A stretch of 18,958 nucleotides of DNA from TMP-86 sp031394735 (GCA_031394735.1 JANMXI010000328.1:1-18958); one strand, 5' to 3'; shown: positions 8,471 through 15,511, counted from the stretch's first letter. Program-made: numbers and translations. The notes: generated by a model not told the origin, from the letters alone.

Positions 8471-9343
8471 ATGTGTGATGAGAAAGATTTGCAAGAATTT
8501 GCGCAACTCCCGAACCCACTGACGCGGCGACAGTTCGGCGCCATGACTATCGGGGCGGGAATTGCGGCCGCGTTGCCTGGATCGGCATTGGCGTCGAACC
8601 TTCACGGCGCGAATGTCGACATTAAAACGCCTGATGGGGTGGCGGATGCCTATTTCGTTCATCCCTCGACGGGTACTCACCCGGGTGTGTTGATCTGGCC
8701 GGATATTTTCGGATTACGTCCTGCGTTCGTGCAAATGGCCACGCGACTCGCTGAAAATGGCTACGCGGTGCTCGTCGTCAATCCTTTCTATCGCGTGCAC
8801 AAGGCGCCCACGGCACCGGAGAAGCCGGACTTCAATGATCCGGATACGCGCAAGGCGCTAATGAGTCTGGCGGGTTCGCTGACGGCGGAGACGGCCGTGA
8901 CCGACGCTAATGCGTTCGTCGGATTCCTTGATCAGCAGCATGCGGTCGACAAGAAACGGAAGATCGGCACAACTGGCTATTGCATGGGCGGACCGTTCGT
9001 CATGCGCACGGCGGCGGCGATTCCGGAGCGCGTCGGCGCTGGCGCCACGTTTCATGGCGGAGGACTTGCGACCGACAAGCCGGAGAGCCCGCATCTGCTC
9101 ATCCCGCGCATGAAGGCGCATTTTCTGATCGCCATCGCCGAGAATGACGATCAACAGGAACCTAAATCGAAGGACATCCTGCGCGAATCATTCGCTGCAG
9201 CACACCTTCTTGCCGAAATTGAAGTGTATGCAGGGACGAAGCACGGCTGGTGTCCTCCCGATTCACGTGTCTACGATCACGACAGTTCAGAAAAGGCCTG
9301 GAGTCGGCTACTGGAGTTGTTGCGCACGTCGATCGCGGCCTAA
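8471..9343 (+). CDS. Tat-exported dienelactone-hydrolase-family protein
   Basis: This 290-residue alpha/beta hydrolase belongs to the dienelactone hydrolase family, which opens lactone or ester substrates with a Cys-Asp-His triad. The nucleophile is Cys171 in GYCMGG, the acid is Asp226 or Asp227 in AENDD, and the base is His258 in GTKHGW. The N-terminus carries a twin-arginine signal (TRRQFGAM, about residues 18-25) followed by a short hydrophobic stretch ending ALA, so the enzyme is probably periplasmic. Most biochemically known members are cytoplasmic. The frame is open to 8333, but the ATG at 8471 has a GGAG at 8458-8461, lies behind the TATAAT at 8416 and puts the Tat motif at a normal distance. 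The substrate cannot be deduced. Confidence 0.88.
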   Translation: MCDEKDLQEFAQLPNPLTRRQFGAMTIGAGIAAALPGSALASNLHGANVDIKTPDGVADAYFVHPSTGTHPGVLIWPDIFGLRPAFVQMATRLAENGYAVLVVNPFYRVHKAPTAPEKPDFNDPDTRKALMSLAGSLTAETAVTDANAFVGFLDQQHAVDKKRKIGTTGYCMGGPFVMRTAAAIPERVGAGATFHGGGLATDKPESPHLLIPRMKAHFLIAIAENDDQQEPKSKDILRESFAAAHLLAEIEVYAGTKHGWCPPDSRVYDHDSSEKAWSRLLELLRTSIAA

Positions 9344-9626
9344 GAAGCAGGCGCTGACGAATGCGCGATTGCGCAAAGGCGTCGCCAGCGTGAGGCTGAC
9401 ATCCGATCGTCTTGCGTTCAAAGCAGGAATCGTGCCGACGCAAAGATTCTGGACACCACGAGAGTGGGTTACTTCATTTTGTTGGGTTGGAAATGGCAGA
9501 TGTCCACATTCGGCTGACCCTCGCTGGGATCTTGAAGGAGTAGTCCTGCGGAGGTGACGTGGGATTTGGAGAGCGTCGCGCTTAAGATGAATTCCCTTGG
9601 CGGTATGGGTTGTTTCTTGGGGGAGT
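9344..9626. other. Intergenic gap, no gene recognised
   Basis: This 283-bp gap lies between the dienelactone-hydrolase-like gene and the metallo-beta-lactamase-fold gene. Short open frames cross it, but none has codon use, a start site or motifs that I recognise. A small hairpin TGCGC-gatt-GCGCA near 9360 lacks a T-tract and is not a convincing terminator. Confidence 0.4.
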
Positions 9627-10640
9627 ATGAAAGCCAACTATCTGCATCTGGCCGCGGCGTGTTGCGGCATCATCGTCGCCAGCGGGAATGTTAAGAGCGA
9701 AGTACCCGTTGAAGGCCTCGAGCGTGGGGTGCTGCCCGATCGCTGGATGACGGGCGGCCCCAAGTGCATGGAAATGCCGGAATGGCAGGTGCACGAGTAC
9801 AACCCGCGATTGTTCATCCTGCGCCAGTCGGGGTGCACGAACTACGAGAAGCCGTTTCTGTATCTATTATTTGGGAAAGACCGAGCACTGCTGTTGGATA
9901 CGGGGGCGGCCAATGGCAATCTTGCGCCTACGTTGCAGCGCACCGTACACCGCTGGCTTCTGCGTAATGGGGTGGATCGCATGCCGCTCCTGGTCGTGCA
10001 CACACACGGGCATGGCGATCATGTGGCGGGTGACGAAGGACTCATCGCGCTGAACGATCCCAAGATCCCTCTCACGTTGATTCCCGCGACGGTCGACGCG
10101 GCGAGTCGAGCGTTTCATATCCCATCCTGGCGGGAGAGCAATGGCTCGGTGGATTTGGGCGAGCGGGTGGTGGATGTCATTCCCCTTCCCGGGCATTCCG
10201 ATACCAGCGTGGCGTACTACGATCGCAGGACCGGGATTCTGTTTACGGGCGATAGCCTATATCCAGGACGGCTGTATATCAAAGACTTTCCAGAGTTCGA
10301 GACGAGCACTTGGCGGTTAGTTCGATTCTCGGCGCATCAACCGATCAGCCACATTCTCGGCAATCACATCGAACAGACGCGTACCCCGTTCGTCGACTAC
10401 CCGACGGGCACGATGTACCAGCCGGAGGAGCATGAACTTGCGCTATCGCGCGGCTCGTTGCTGGAATTGTCGGATGCTCTGACGGCATTGCAGGGCAAGC
10501 AGCGTCGCGTGAGATTGCGGGACTTTACCCTGTGGCCGAAGGCGACGGACGAGGCGGAGCGGGCGGCCGAGGAAAAGGACTATCAAGAGGTCAATGCTCG
10601 ACAGCGCAAGCGTATGTGGGATCAATCGGCGCCGGACTAG
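9627..10640 (+). CDS. Exported metallo-beta-lactamase-fold hydrolase
   Basis: This 337-residue protein has an N-terminal signal-like segment (MKANYLHLAAACCGIIVASG) and a complete metallo-beta-lactamase-fold metal set. This comprises His127, His129, Asp131 and His132 in HTHGHGDH, His190 in LPGHSDTS, Asp209 in FTGDSLY and His247 in LGNHIEQ. It should be a zinc-dependent hydrolase acting outside the cytoplasm. The superfamily includes lactamases, lactonases, glyoxalase II and others, and nothing here selects one. The ATG at 9627 sits right after GGGGGAG (short spacing). The earlier TTG at 9597 adds ten residues before the signal and is less likely. A charged C-terminal helix (about 307-331) is unusual for a minimal family member. 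Confidence 0.85.
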   Translation: MKANYLHLAAACCGIIVASGNVKSEVPVEGLERGVLPDRWMTGGPKCMEMPEWQVHEYNPRLFILRQSGCTNYEKPFLYLLFGKDRALLLDTGAANGNLAPTLQRTVHRWLLRNGVDRMPLLVVHTHGHGDHVAGDEGLIALNDPKIPLTLIPATVDAASRAFHIPSWRESNGSVDLGERVVDVIPLPGHSDTSVAYYDRRTGILFTGDSLYPGRLYIKDFPEFETSTWRLVRFSAHQPISHILGNHIEQTRTPFVDYPTGTMYQPEEHELALSRGSLLELSDALTALQGKQRRVRLRDFTLWPKATDEAERAAEEKDYQEVNARQRKRMWDQSAPD

Positions 10641-10712
10641 AACTGCCGATCTTAGGTGAGCTTCAGGGCGTCCGCTTACGAGAAATGTCGGGGTGTCGCC
10701 GATAGTGCGAGG

Positions 10713-10898
10713 TGGATTTTGATTGGCTGCCTTCCTGGCCCACCAGCCACTTGGGGGAACGGGCACGTCGACCGTGCGGCAGCGCTTCGCTAGACCCACG
10801 TCGGAGATTCCGAATTCCTTAGCTAGTTCGGTCATGGGTTTTGACCAAACCAGGTCATAGAGAGATTGGCGGGTGAGGGTCAGATAGTTGGTGGTCAT
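10713..10898 (-). pseudogene. 5' fragment of a conserved hypothetical gene with a helix-turn-helix-like start
   Basis: The first ~60 residues (LTRQSLYDLVWSKPMTELA, then FGISDVGLAKRC and PVPPSGWWARKAA) match a widespread proteobacterial family of unknown function. Its members typically run to several hundred residues and begin with this segment. The similarity ends near 10713. Beyond that the frame merely runs antisense through the end of the metallo-beta-lactamase-fold gene to 10443. The 5' end is intact, with ATG at 10898 and AAAGGA five bases upstream, so the break is at the 3' side. It is divergent from the truncated TIR gene. Confidence 0.6.
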
Positions 10899-11025
10899 GG
10901 CGGTCCTTTTGCGCTTGTTAAATCGATTGCGGATATAGAGTGAGGGCAGCCTCCCAATCCGTACCTGGAGTTGCCGCGGGACTTGGCACCCTTCATGATC
11001 AGTCTATTCAGACAGGGGATGTCGA

Positions 11026-11346
11026 GTGGACCCGGACACACAGGAGTTATCTTCAGACAAAGGGGCGCAGTGGGCTATGGATACGCGCGCCTGCGACGCC
11101 TTCGTCAGCTATGCCTCCTCAGATGCTAGTGTCGCCAATCTGCTCGTGGAGATTCTGGAGGGCAATGCGATTTCCTGTTGGATCGCGCCGCGGGATGTTA
11201 TGCCCGGTGCACACTATGCGGATGAAATCATCCGCGGTATCACAGGTTGCAAGGTGCTGGTTCTCATCCTGTCGAGCAGCGCAATTGGATCTAAGCATGT
11301 TGGTAAGGAACCCAGCCGCCGTAAAATCTTCCGGGCTGCTGCGTGA
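11026..11346 (+). pseudogene. TIR-domain protein, truncated in mid-domain
   Basis: The product begins with a bacterial TIR domain: DAFVSYASSD (residues 24-33), CWIAPRDVMPG (51-61), an ADEIIRGI helix, and LVLILSSSAIGSKHVGKE (78-95). In bacteria such domains act as NAD-consuming effectors or adaptors in defence and signalling. Glu95 in HVGKE aligns with the catalytic glutamate of NADase TIRs (WVHKE in SARM1). The protein loses all similarity right after it. The last 11 residues are read from the antisense of the DUF427 gene. The second half of the TIR domain and any C-terminal module are therefore gone, so it is very likely non-functional. Either GTG 11026 or ATG 11077 could start it. Confidence 0.8.
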
Positions 11347-11830
11347 CCGGCGCACCGCCGACGGTGCACTCCAAGTTCTCCGGATAGAACGCGACACAGT
11401 CCGCGAGCGCCTCGGCACCCGGTAGTGGCCGCGGATAGCTCCACGCCAACCCCGTAAGGCTGCGCGTCCCATCAACCAGCGACCAGTAGCGCGCCGCGCC
11501 CTTCCATTCACATAACGATGACCCGGCGGCCGACGTCAGATGGTCGCGGTTCACGTCATCCCAGGGCAGATAAAAACTGGGTGGATGCGCGGTTTCGAGC
11601 ACGCGGATCGCGTGAGATGTTCGCGCAATCTCAATGCCACCCCAGCGGATCACGACCTCGCGGGTATCCATAGCGAGCGCGGGTGGCCGCGGGTAATCCC
11701 AGACCGATTCTTGGCCAGGTCCGGGCGCAGGTGCGAACGGCGGACGGTCACTGCCCCGCCATCGCCACTGAGCGCGTGCGGCCTGCAGCCAGGATGCGGG
11801 CGCAACAGCAGTCGTGTCGTCATTTGTCAT
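11291..11830 (-). CDS. DUF427 (NTP_transf_9) domain protein, C-terminus replaced
   Basis: The 179-residue product carries the DUF427 signature: SVWDYPRPPAL, then IRVLETAHPPSFYLPWDDV, CEWKGAARYWSL, LTGLAWSYPRPL and GRFYGGWV. The biochemical function is not established. Family members normally continue after YGGWV with a short conserved tail (roughly VGPFKG plus a few residues). Here only PYQHA follows, read from the antisense of the TIR gene. The loss is about 15-20 residues, so function may or may not survive. I prefer ATG 11830 (MTNDD) over upstream starts because the preceding 44 residues do not resemble the family. No strong ribosome site is visible. Confidence 0.75.
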   Translation of the reverse strand: MTNDDTTAVAPASWLQAARAQWRWRGSDRPPFAPAPGPGQESVWDYPRPPALAMDTREVVIRWGGIEIARTSHAIRVLETAHPPSFYLPWDDVNRDHLTSAAGSSLCEWKGAARYWSLVDGTRSLTGLAWSYPRPLPGAEALADCVAFYPENLECTVGGAPVTQQPGRFYGGWVPYQHA

Positions 11831-11956
11831 CACAACAGCATCGCGCTCGCGACTTGGAACTGCAAGGTCCGCAAGCTCCAGGCATGGGTTGGCGGCGTGA
11901 TGGTCTCGCCCCGGTGATGGGGCCGATGGTAAGGTTGCGAAAAATGGGAGATCGCG

Positions 11957-12208
11957 GTGCAAAAGATGTTTCTAGTGCTCTTGCTGTTGGGGTTGTTTGT
12001 ATTCCTGCCGCTATGGGCGGTTCAGCGGCGAAGAGCGCGTCGTACAGTGCGCGTCGATGAACTGCCGGCGCCTTCCGAGAAAGTGCGGAGGCTGGCGGCG
12101 GATCCGAGCCGGAAGATCGATGCAATTCGTGAATATCGTCAGGAGACGGGGTTCGGGTTGCTGGAGGCGAAAGAGGTTATCGAGAGCTTGATGGCAGGCG
12201 GAAGATAA
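11957..12208 (+). CDS. Small membrane-anchored protein with L7/L12-like C-terminal motif
   Basis: An 83-residue protein starts at GTG 11957 with GGGAG seven bases upstream. One N-terminal transmembrane helix (FLVLLLLGLFVFLPLWAV, about residues 5-22) is followed by an Arg-rich stop-transfer stretch (RRRARR). A short helical domain then includes RKIDAIREYRQETGFGLLEAKEVIES (about 52-77). That pattern resembles the C-terminal domain of ribosomal protein L7/L12, which recruits translation GTPases. Small proteins with this motif are common in bacteria, but their role is unclear. The domain should face the cytoplasm. It is divergent from the DUF427 gene. Confidence 0.7.
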   Translation: MQKMFLVLLLLGLFVFLPLWAVQRRRARRTVRVDELPAPSEKVRRLAADPSRKIDAIREYRQETGFGLLEAKEVIESLMAGGR

Positions 12209-12298
12209 GAAAACCAGATGAGTGGACTGGGCCGGTGGGAGGCCGGACGGGAATGCGAAATCGGGCGATATCCGCTACGGGTGAAAGTCGACTGCAAT

Positions 12299-12340
12299 TT
12301 GACAGAAGTTGGTCGGGAAAATCACTTGTGAGTAAGTGAT
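12299..12340 (+). promoter_or_regulatory. Promoter with consensus -35 and a perfect inverted repeat (candidate operator)
   Basis: A perfect TTGACA (12299-12304) lies upstream of the small membrane protein at 12383. The expected -10 position is occupied by a perfect 20-base inverted repeat, ATCACTT-N6-AAGTGAT (12321-12340). This places a regulator dimer site over the core promoter. Palindromes of this size suit TetR- or MarR-type repressors, but no such gene is in the window. A clear -10 hexamer is not visible. Confidence 0.45.
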
Positions 12341-12382
12341 ACGATCAGCTTTCTGTCTTTCCAGCAAGAGGGGCACCCAAGG

Positions 12383-12604
12383 ATGGAAGCCGTGATCATC
12401 GTTCTGAACATCGGACGTGCGTTGATGGTCTGCTGGGCGCTGTACAGTCTGGTGTTGATCTTCTTTCCCGCGGCCGTCCAGCGTCCTTCTGATCCCAACG
12501 GCGGGGCCATTCAATTTGTCGTCGCGTACTCAATCGGATTCTGCCTGGACCGTGCACTGGGGTTTGTCAAACGGCGACGGGCTGCAGCAAGCAACGAATC
12601 GTAG
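12383..12604 (+). CDS. Small hypothetical membrane protein (73 aa)
   Basis: The 73-residue product has two hydrophobic segments: VIIVLNIGRALMVCWALYSLVLIFF (about residues 4-28) and FVVAYSIGFCLDRALGFV (about 45-62). It ends in a basic tail (KRRRAAASNES), so it is probably a two-helix inner-membrane protein. I do not recognise a family. The ATG at 12383 follows a promoter-like TTGACA and a palindromic operator candidate. The ribosome site is weak (AAGG adjoining the ATG, GAGGGG further up). It converges on the broken GH27 gene, with stops about 16 bp apart. Confidence 0.55.
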   Translation: MEAVIIVLNIGRALMVCWALYSLVLIFFPAAVQRPSDPNGGAIQFVVAYSIGFCLDRALGFVKRRRAAASNES

Positions 12605-12620
12605 ATTGGGTCGCCTACGC

Positions 12621-14013
12621 TTAAGGGCGTTGCTGCTGCCCTCGGCCGATCTTTACAAACACCACACCGTGCCTCGGCACAGTTGCAGTAAAGGAATCGT
12701 CGAACTCACCCAGATCCTGCCGCAGCCAAAGGTTGCGGATCGGTTGCTGGCCCTTCAGGCCCAAGTCGGCCCAGCGCGCGGTGACTGCCTGCGGGTGGAG
12801 GCCGCGATTGAAAAGCCCGACCGCTTTACTGCCATCAGCCAATGGGCGAGACCATATTTCCAGGCGCCCCTCTTGCCAGACACGACTCGCGGCGCGTCCC
12901 AGTACATCTTGGTCGACGTCCAATACCTCGTCATTGGTTAATAGCGCTCGTGTGAAGGCATCGACCTGCCCCAGATCCGATCCGATAAACAACGGTGCCG
13001 CCTGCAGCGACCAAAGTGCTAAGTGCAGCATTTGTTCGTTGGGCGTCAACCGAGTTTGATGCAACTGCGGCCCCCAACCTACCTTGCCGACCACCAGCAT
13101 ATCGGTATCGTTCCAACGGCCCGGTCCTACACGTTGTTCTCTTCCTGCTTGACGAAATCCGACGCTCTGCAAATTCGACCACATATCGAGCAGGTCGCCG
13201 GAAGTGCGCCAGAGGTTGCCGCCGACGTCGGCGCCCCACTGCCAGACATCGCCATAACCGTATTGGCAAAGAGAATAGACGATATCGCGATCGACCCGGT
13301 CGAGCGCTTGGTGCATCAGCGCATAGGGCTTTTGCAGTTCGGACAGCGAATGGTCTTTGGCTATTTCGTCGTAAGAGCACCAGTCATATTTTAGAAAATC
13401 CATGCCCCAGCGCGCATAGCTTGCGGCATCTTGCGCCTCGTGTTGCCAGCTGCCCGCATGGTCTTCGCAGGTTCTGGGTCCTGGTGACGAATAAATGCCG
13501 AGCTTGAGGCCACGTGAATGAACGGTGGCGGCGAGCGCCTTCATATCCGGAAATTTTTGATTTGCTTGAATCTCCCCAACCGCATTGCGCGAACCCTCCC
13601 AGGTGTCGTCGATCACCACATAGTGGTAGCCGTAGGCGGCAAGGCCGCTCGTCTCCAATTGCTCGAGCGCCTTCATCGTCATTGCTGGTATCGCCGCCAT
13701 CATCCAATAACAGCGTCAGCACGTTCGCGCCCGTGAGGTCAGCTGACATCAGCTGTGGCGGATCGCCGGCGCGCATGGTGCCGCTGCTCGCGACCCGCCG
13801 ATCATCGGCCCATACTTCGTACACGACTGATCCTACACCGGATTTCACCACGTCATCGAGGCCGACGACGGCCGCGAAGCGTGTCGCTTCGCCATGTAGA
13901 TCGATGACGAATTCACTGATCGAGCGGGTGCCGATGCCGTGAGCATACTGCTCGCCGCCGAGCCGAATCGGCTGGAACGCTGATCGAACTGCTGGATGCC
14001 GGAAGAGTTTAAG
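12621..14013 (-). pseudogene. Broken alpha-galactosidase: NPCBM domain then GH27 domain in a different frame
   Basis: Two pieces of one gene lie in different minus-strand frames. The upstream frame (14013 to about 13680) encodes an NPCBM-type carbohydrate-binding domain: LGGEQYAHGIGT, ISEFVIDLHGEATRF, VYEVWADDRRVASSG and LTGANVLTLLLDDGGD. The downstream frame (13703-12621) encodes a GH27 barrel: VVIDDTWEG, LKYDWC (nucleophile Asp107), WRTSGDLLDMW (acid/base candidate Asp170), and a C-terminal beta-domain ending RHGVVFVKI. The conserved GH27 start (PPMGWNSW and the first strand), the end of the NPCBM domain and the usual linker are missing at the join. There is no start codon or signal peptide, since a TGA at 14016-14014 precedes the frame. 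A start at ATG 13703 would lack the first barrel strand. I infer an internal out-of-frame deletion plus 5' loss. Confidence 0.82.
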
Positions 14014-14044
14014 TCATCGCTTGACGCGCCGCTGCGATGCATGA

Positions 14045-14062
14045 TGTCACAAAAAAAGTACA
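14045..14062. promoter_or_regulatory. TGT-N12-ACA motif, PpsR/CrtJ-type site
   Basis: TGT (14045-14047) and ACA (14060-14062) are separated by exactly 12 bases in an AT-rich 70-bp region upstream of the ppsR-like gene. TGT-N12-ACA is the known recognition sequence of PpsR/CrtJ. This suggests autoregulation or a relic of it. Known targets usually carry two such sites, and I see only one. One chance match in a region this size is expected at the level of a few percent. Confidence 0.4.
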
Positions 14063-14216
14063 CAAAATATTGTCTTAAAAAATAGCGCCAAATGCCTTAA
14101 AACATAGGGCTTTGTGCAAGTGTCGCTGTCTGTTGACGTCCAATCAAAAAACGGCGCATGATCTTCGCGCATCGCCAGCGGTAAGCATCGCTGCCAGCGA
14201 TGGGCAACACTGCCTG

Positions 14217-15218
14217 ATGGATGTGTCGCAGGCCATCGAGCGCGAATACTCACGCGCACGTTTTGCCGAAGGTCGCTTCAACCTGTTGTTTCAGATGGCG
14301 TCCGAAGCAGTTCTGGTGCTCGACGCCGGTACGCAACGGATCACCGAGTCCAATCCGGCGGCCGCGACTCTGCTCGGGCTCGGCGCCCGCCGCGCCTCCA
14401 ATCGTGCCTTTCCCGAAGGCTTCGACACTGCCGGCACCCAGGCGATTCAATCGATGCTGACCATGGTGTCGGCAGCGGGAAGAGCGGATGCGGTGCAGGC
14501 CCGCCGCGTTGAGGGCGGCCCGGAGTGGCGGGTCAGTGCCAGCTTGTTTTGCAATGGCAGCGGCGCGTATTTCCTGGTGCAGCTGGCGGCGCTACACGCC
14601 AACCAGTCGCCGGTCGTGCGCCAGTCGCGTTCCAAGGTCGTGGAGTTGATCGAAAGTTCGCCCGATGGCTTCGTGGTCACGGATCTGGACGGACGTGTGT
14701 TGTTCGCCAATCGCGCATTTTTGGATGTTGCTCAACTCTCGACCGAAGAACAGGCACGCGGCGAATCGATGGAGCGTTGGATCGGCCGGCCCGGCGCGGA
14801 CCTCGCGATACTGCTGTCGAATCTGCGACAGCACCAGTCAGTGCGTCTATTTGCCACCGTTCTGCGAGGCGAGTTTGGTTCCAACGCCGAGGTGGAGGTG
14901 TCGGCGGTGGCAGTGCCGGATGGTGAGCAACCGTGTCTGGGATTTTCAATCCGCAGTGTGGACCGACGCGATCTCGCGCCGCGGCGTCCGGTGGGCGAGT
15001 TCCCCCGATCGGTTGCGCAGCTTACCGAGATGGTGGGAAAGGTGGCGCTCAAGGACATGGTGCGGGAGACCACCGATGTGATCGAGCGCCATTGCATCGA
15101 GGCTGCGCTGCAGTTCACCGGAGATAATCGCGCCTCGACAGCGGAGGTACTGGGCCTGTCGCGGCAGAGCCTGTACGTGAAACTGCGTCGCCTGGGGATC
15201 GGCGACGACGAGGAATAG
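14217..15218 (+). CDS. ppsR: PpsR/CrtJ-like PAS-HTH regulator, N-terminally shortened
   Basis: The sequence is recognisable from a linker helix (SQAIEREYSRARFAE) through PAS1 (about residues 21-130, FNLLFQMASEAVLVLD), PAS2 (about 140-250, LIESSPDGFVVTDLDGRVLFANRAF) and a Fis-type helix-turn-helix (about 285-328, GLSRQSLYVKLRRLG). The block PRSVAQLTEMVGKVALKDMV before the HTH is characteristic of PpsR/CrtJ, the repressor of bacteriochlorophyll and carotenoid genes. Cys293 (ERHCIEAAL) matches the redox-sensitive cysteine of the family's HTH. Known members are about 460-470 residues and have a further N-terminal PAS-like domain that is absent here. The frame is open to a TTG at 14112, but those 35 residues do not resemble the family, so the start is uncertain. 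No photosynthesis gene lies in the window. Confidence 0.8.
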   Translation: MDVSQAIEREYSRARFAEGRFNLLFQMASEAVLVLDAGTQRITESNPAAATLLGLGARRASNRAFPEGFDTAGTQAIQSMLTMVSAAGRADAVQARRVEGGPEWRVSASLFCNGSGAYFLVQLAALHANQSPVVRQSRSKVVELIESSPDGFVVTDLDGRVLFANRAFLDVAQLSTEEQARGESMERWIGRPGADLAILLSNLRQHQSVRLFATVLRGEFGSNAEVEVSAVAVPDGEQPCLGFSIRSVDRRDLAPRRPVGEFPRSVAQLTEMVGKVALKDMVRETTDVIERHCIEAALQFTGDNRASTAEVLGLSRQSLYVKLRRLGIGDDEE

Positions 15219-15304
15219 TTTCTTCGGGCTGGCTAACCGGCGCGTTTTGCGCGGAGTTTGCTGGCTTCCGGCAGGCCCAACAGATTCGGTACGAGCAGTC
15301 TGAC

Positions 15305-15460
15305 ATGCGACTTCATCGTCGCCACCGCAAGGCACGCATCGGCAGCGTGAAAACACCCAAGCTCATCGAAGTGTGGGCCGACTTACCGCGCTCGTCGGTG
15401 GGGAAGGTCATGAAGCGGGAAATCCGCGAGCGGATGCTCAAGCGATTGGAAGCGCATTAA
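15305..15460 (+). pseudogene. 3' fragment of an acyl-CoA synthetase (AMP-binding C-terminal domain)
   Basis: A 51-residue frame ends at TAA 15458-15460 and encodes only the tail of an AMP-forming acyl-CoA synthetase. KARIGSVKTPKLIEVWADLP is followed by RSSVGKVMKREIRERM. The GK in SVGKVMKREIR includes the catalytic lysine of the adenylation half-reaction in this superfamily. A full gene would be about 500-550 codons. Nothing upstream between the PpsR-like stop (15218) and 15305 resembles the rest in any plus frame, so this is a remnant left by a deletion or rearrangement. Confidence 0.7.
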
Positions 15461-15511
15461 ACCGCATTGATTGATCGCCAAATCATGCGAAGCGGCGCTG
15501 TGTCGCGCCTC

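Noticed and set aside
9355..9375. Hairpin TGCGC-gatt-GCGCA after the dienelactone-hydrolase-like gene
   Set aside because: The stem is only five pairs and no T-tract follows, so it is not a credible intrinsic terminator.
10940..11425. Plus-strand 161-codon frame across the TIR gene
   Set aside because: It is in another frame than the recognisable TIR domain and has no motif of its own.
15233..15316. Minus-strand 27-codon frame (MKSHVRLLVPNL...) in the gap after the ppsR-like gene
   Set aside because: It looks protein-like, but it is too short, has no clear ribosome site and overlaps the acyl-CoA synthetase remnant. It could be the tail of another lost gene, but I cannot support it.
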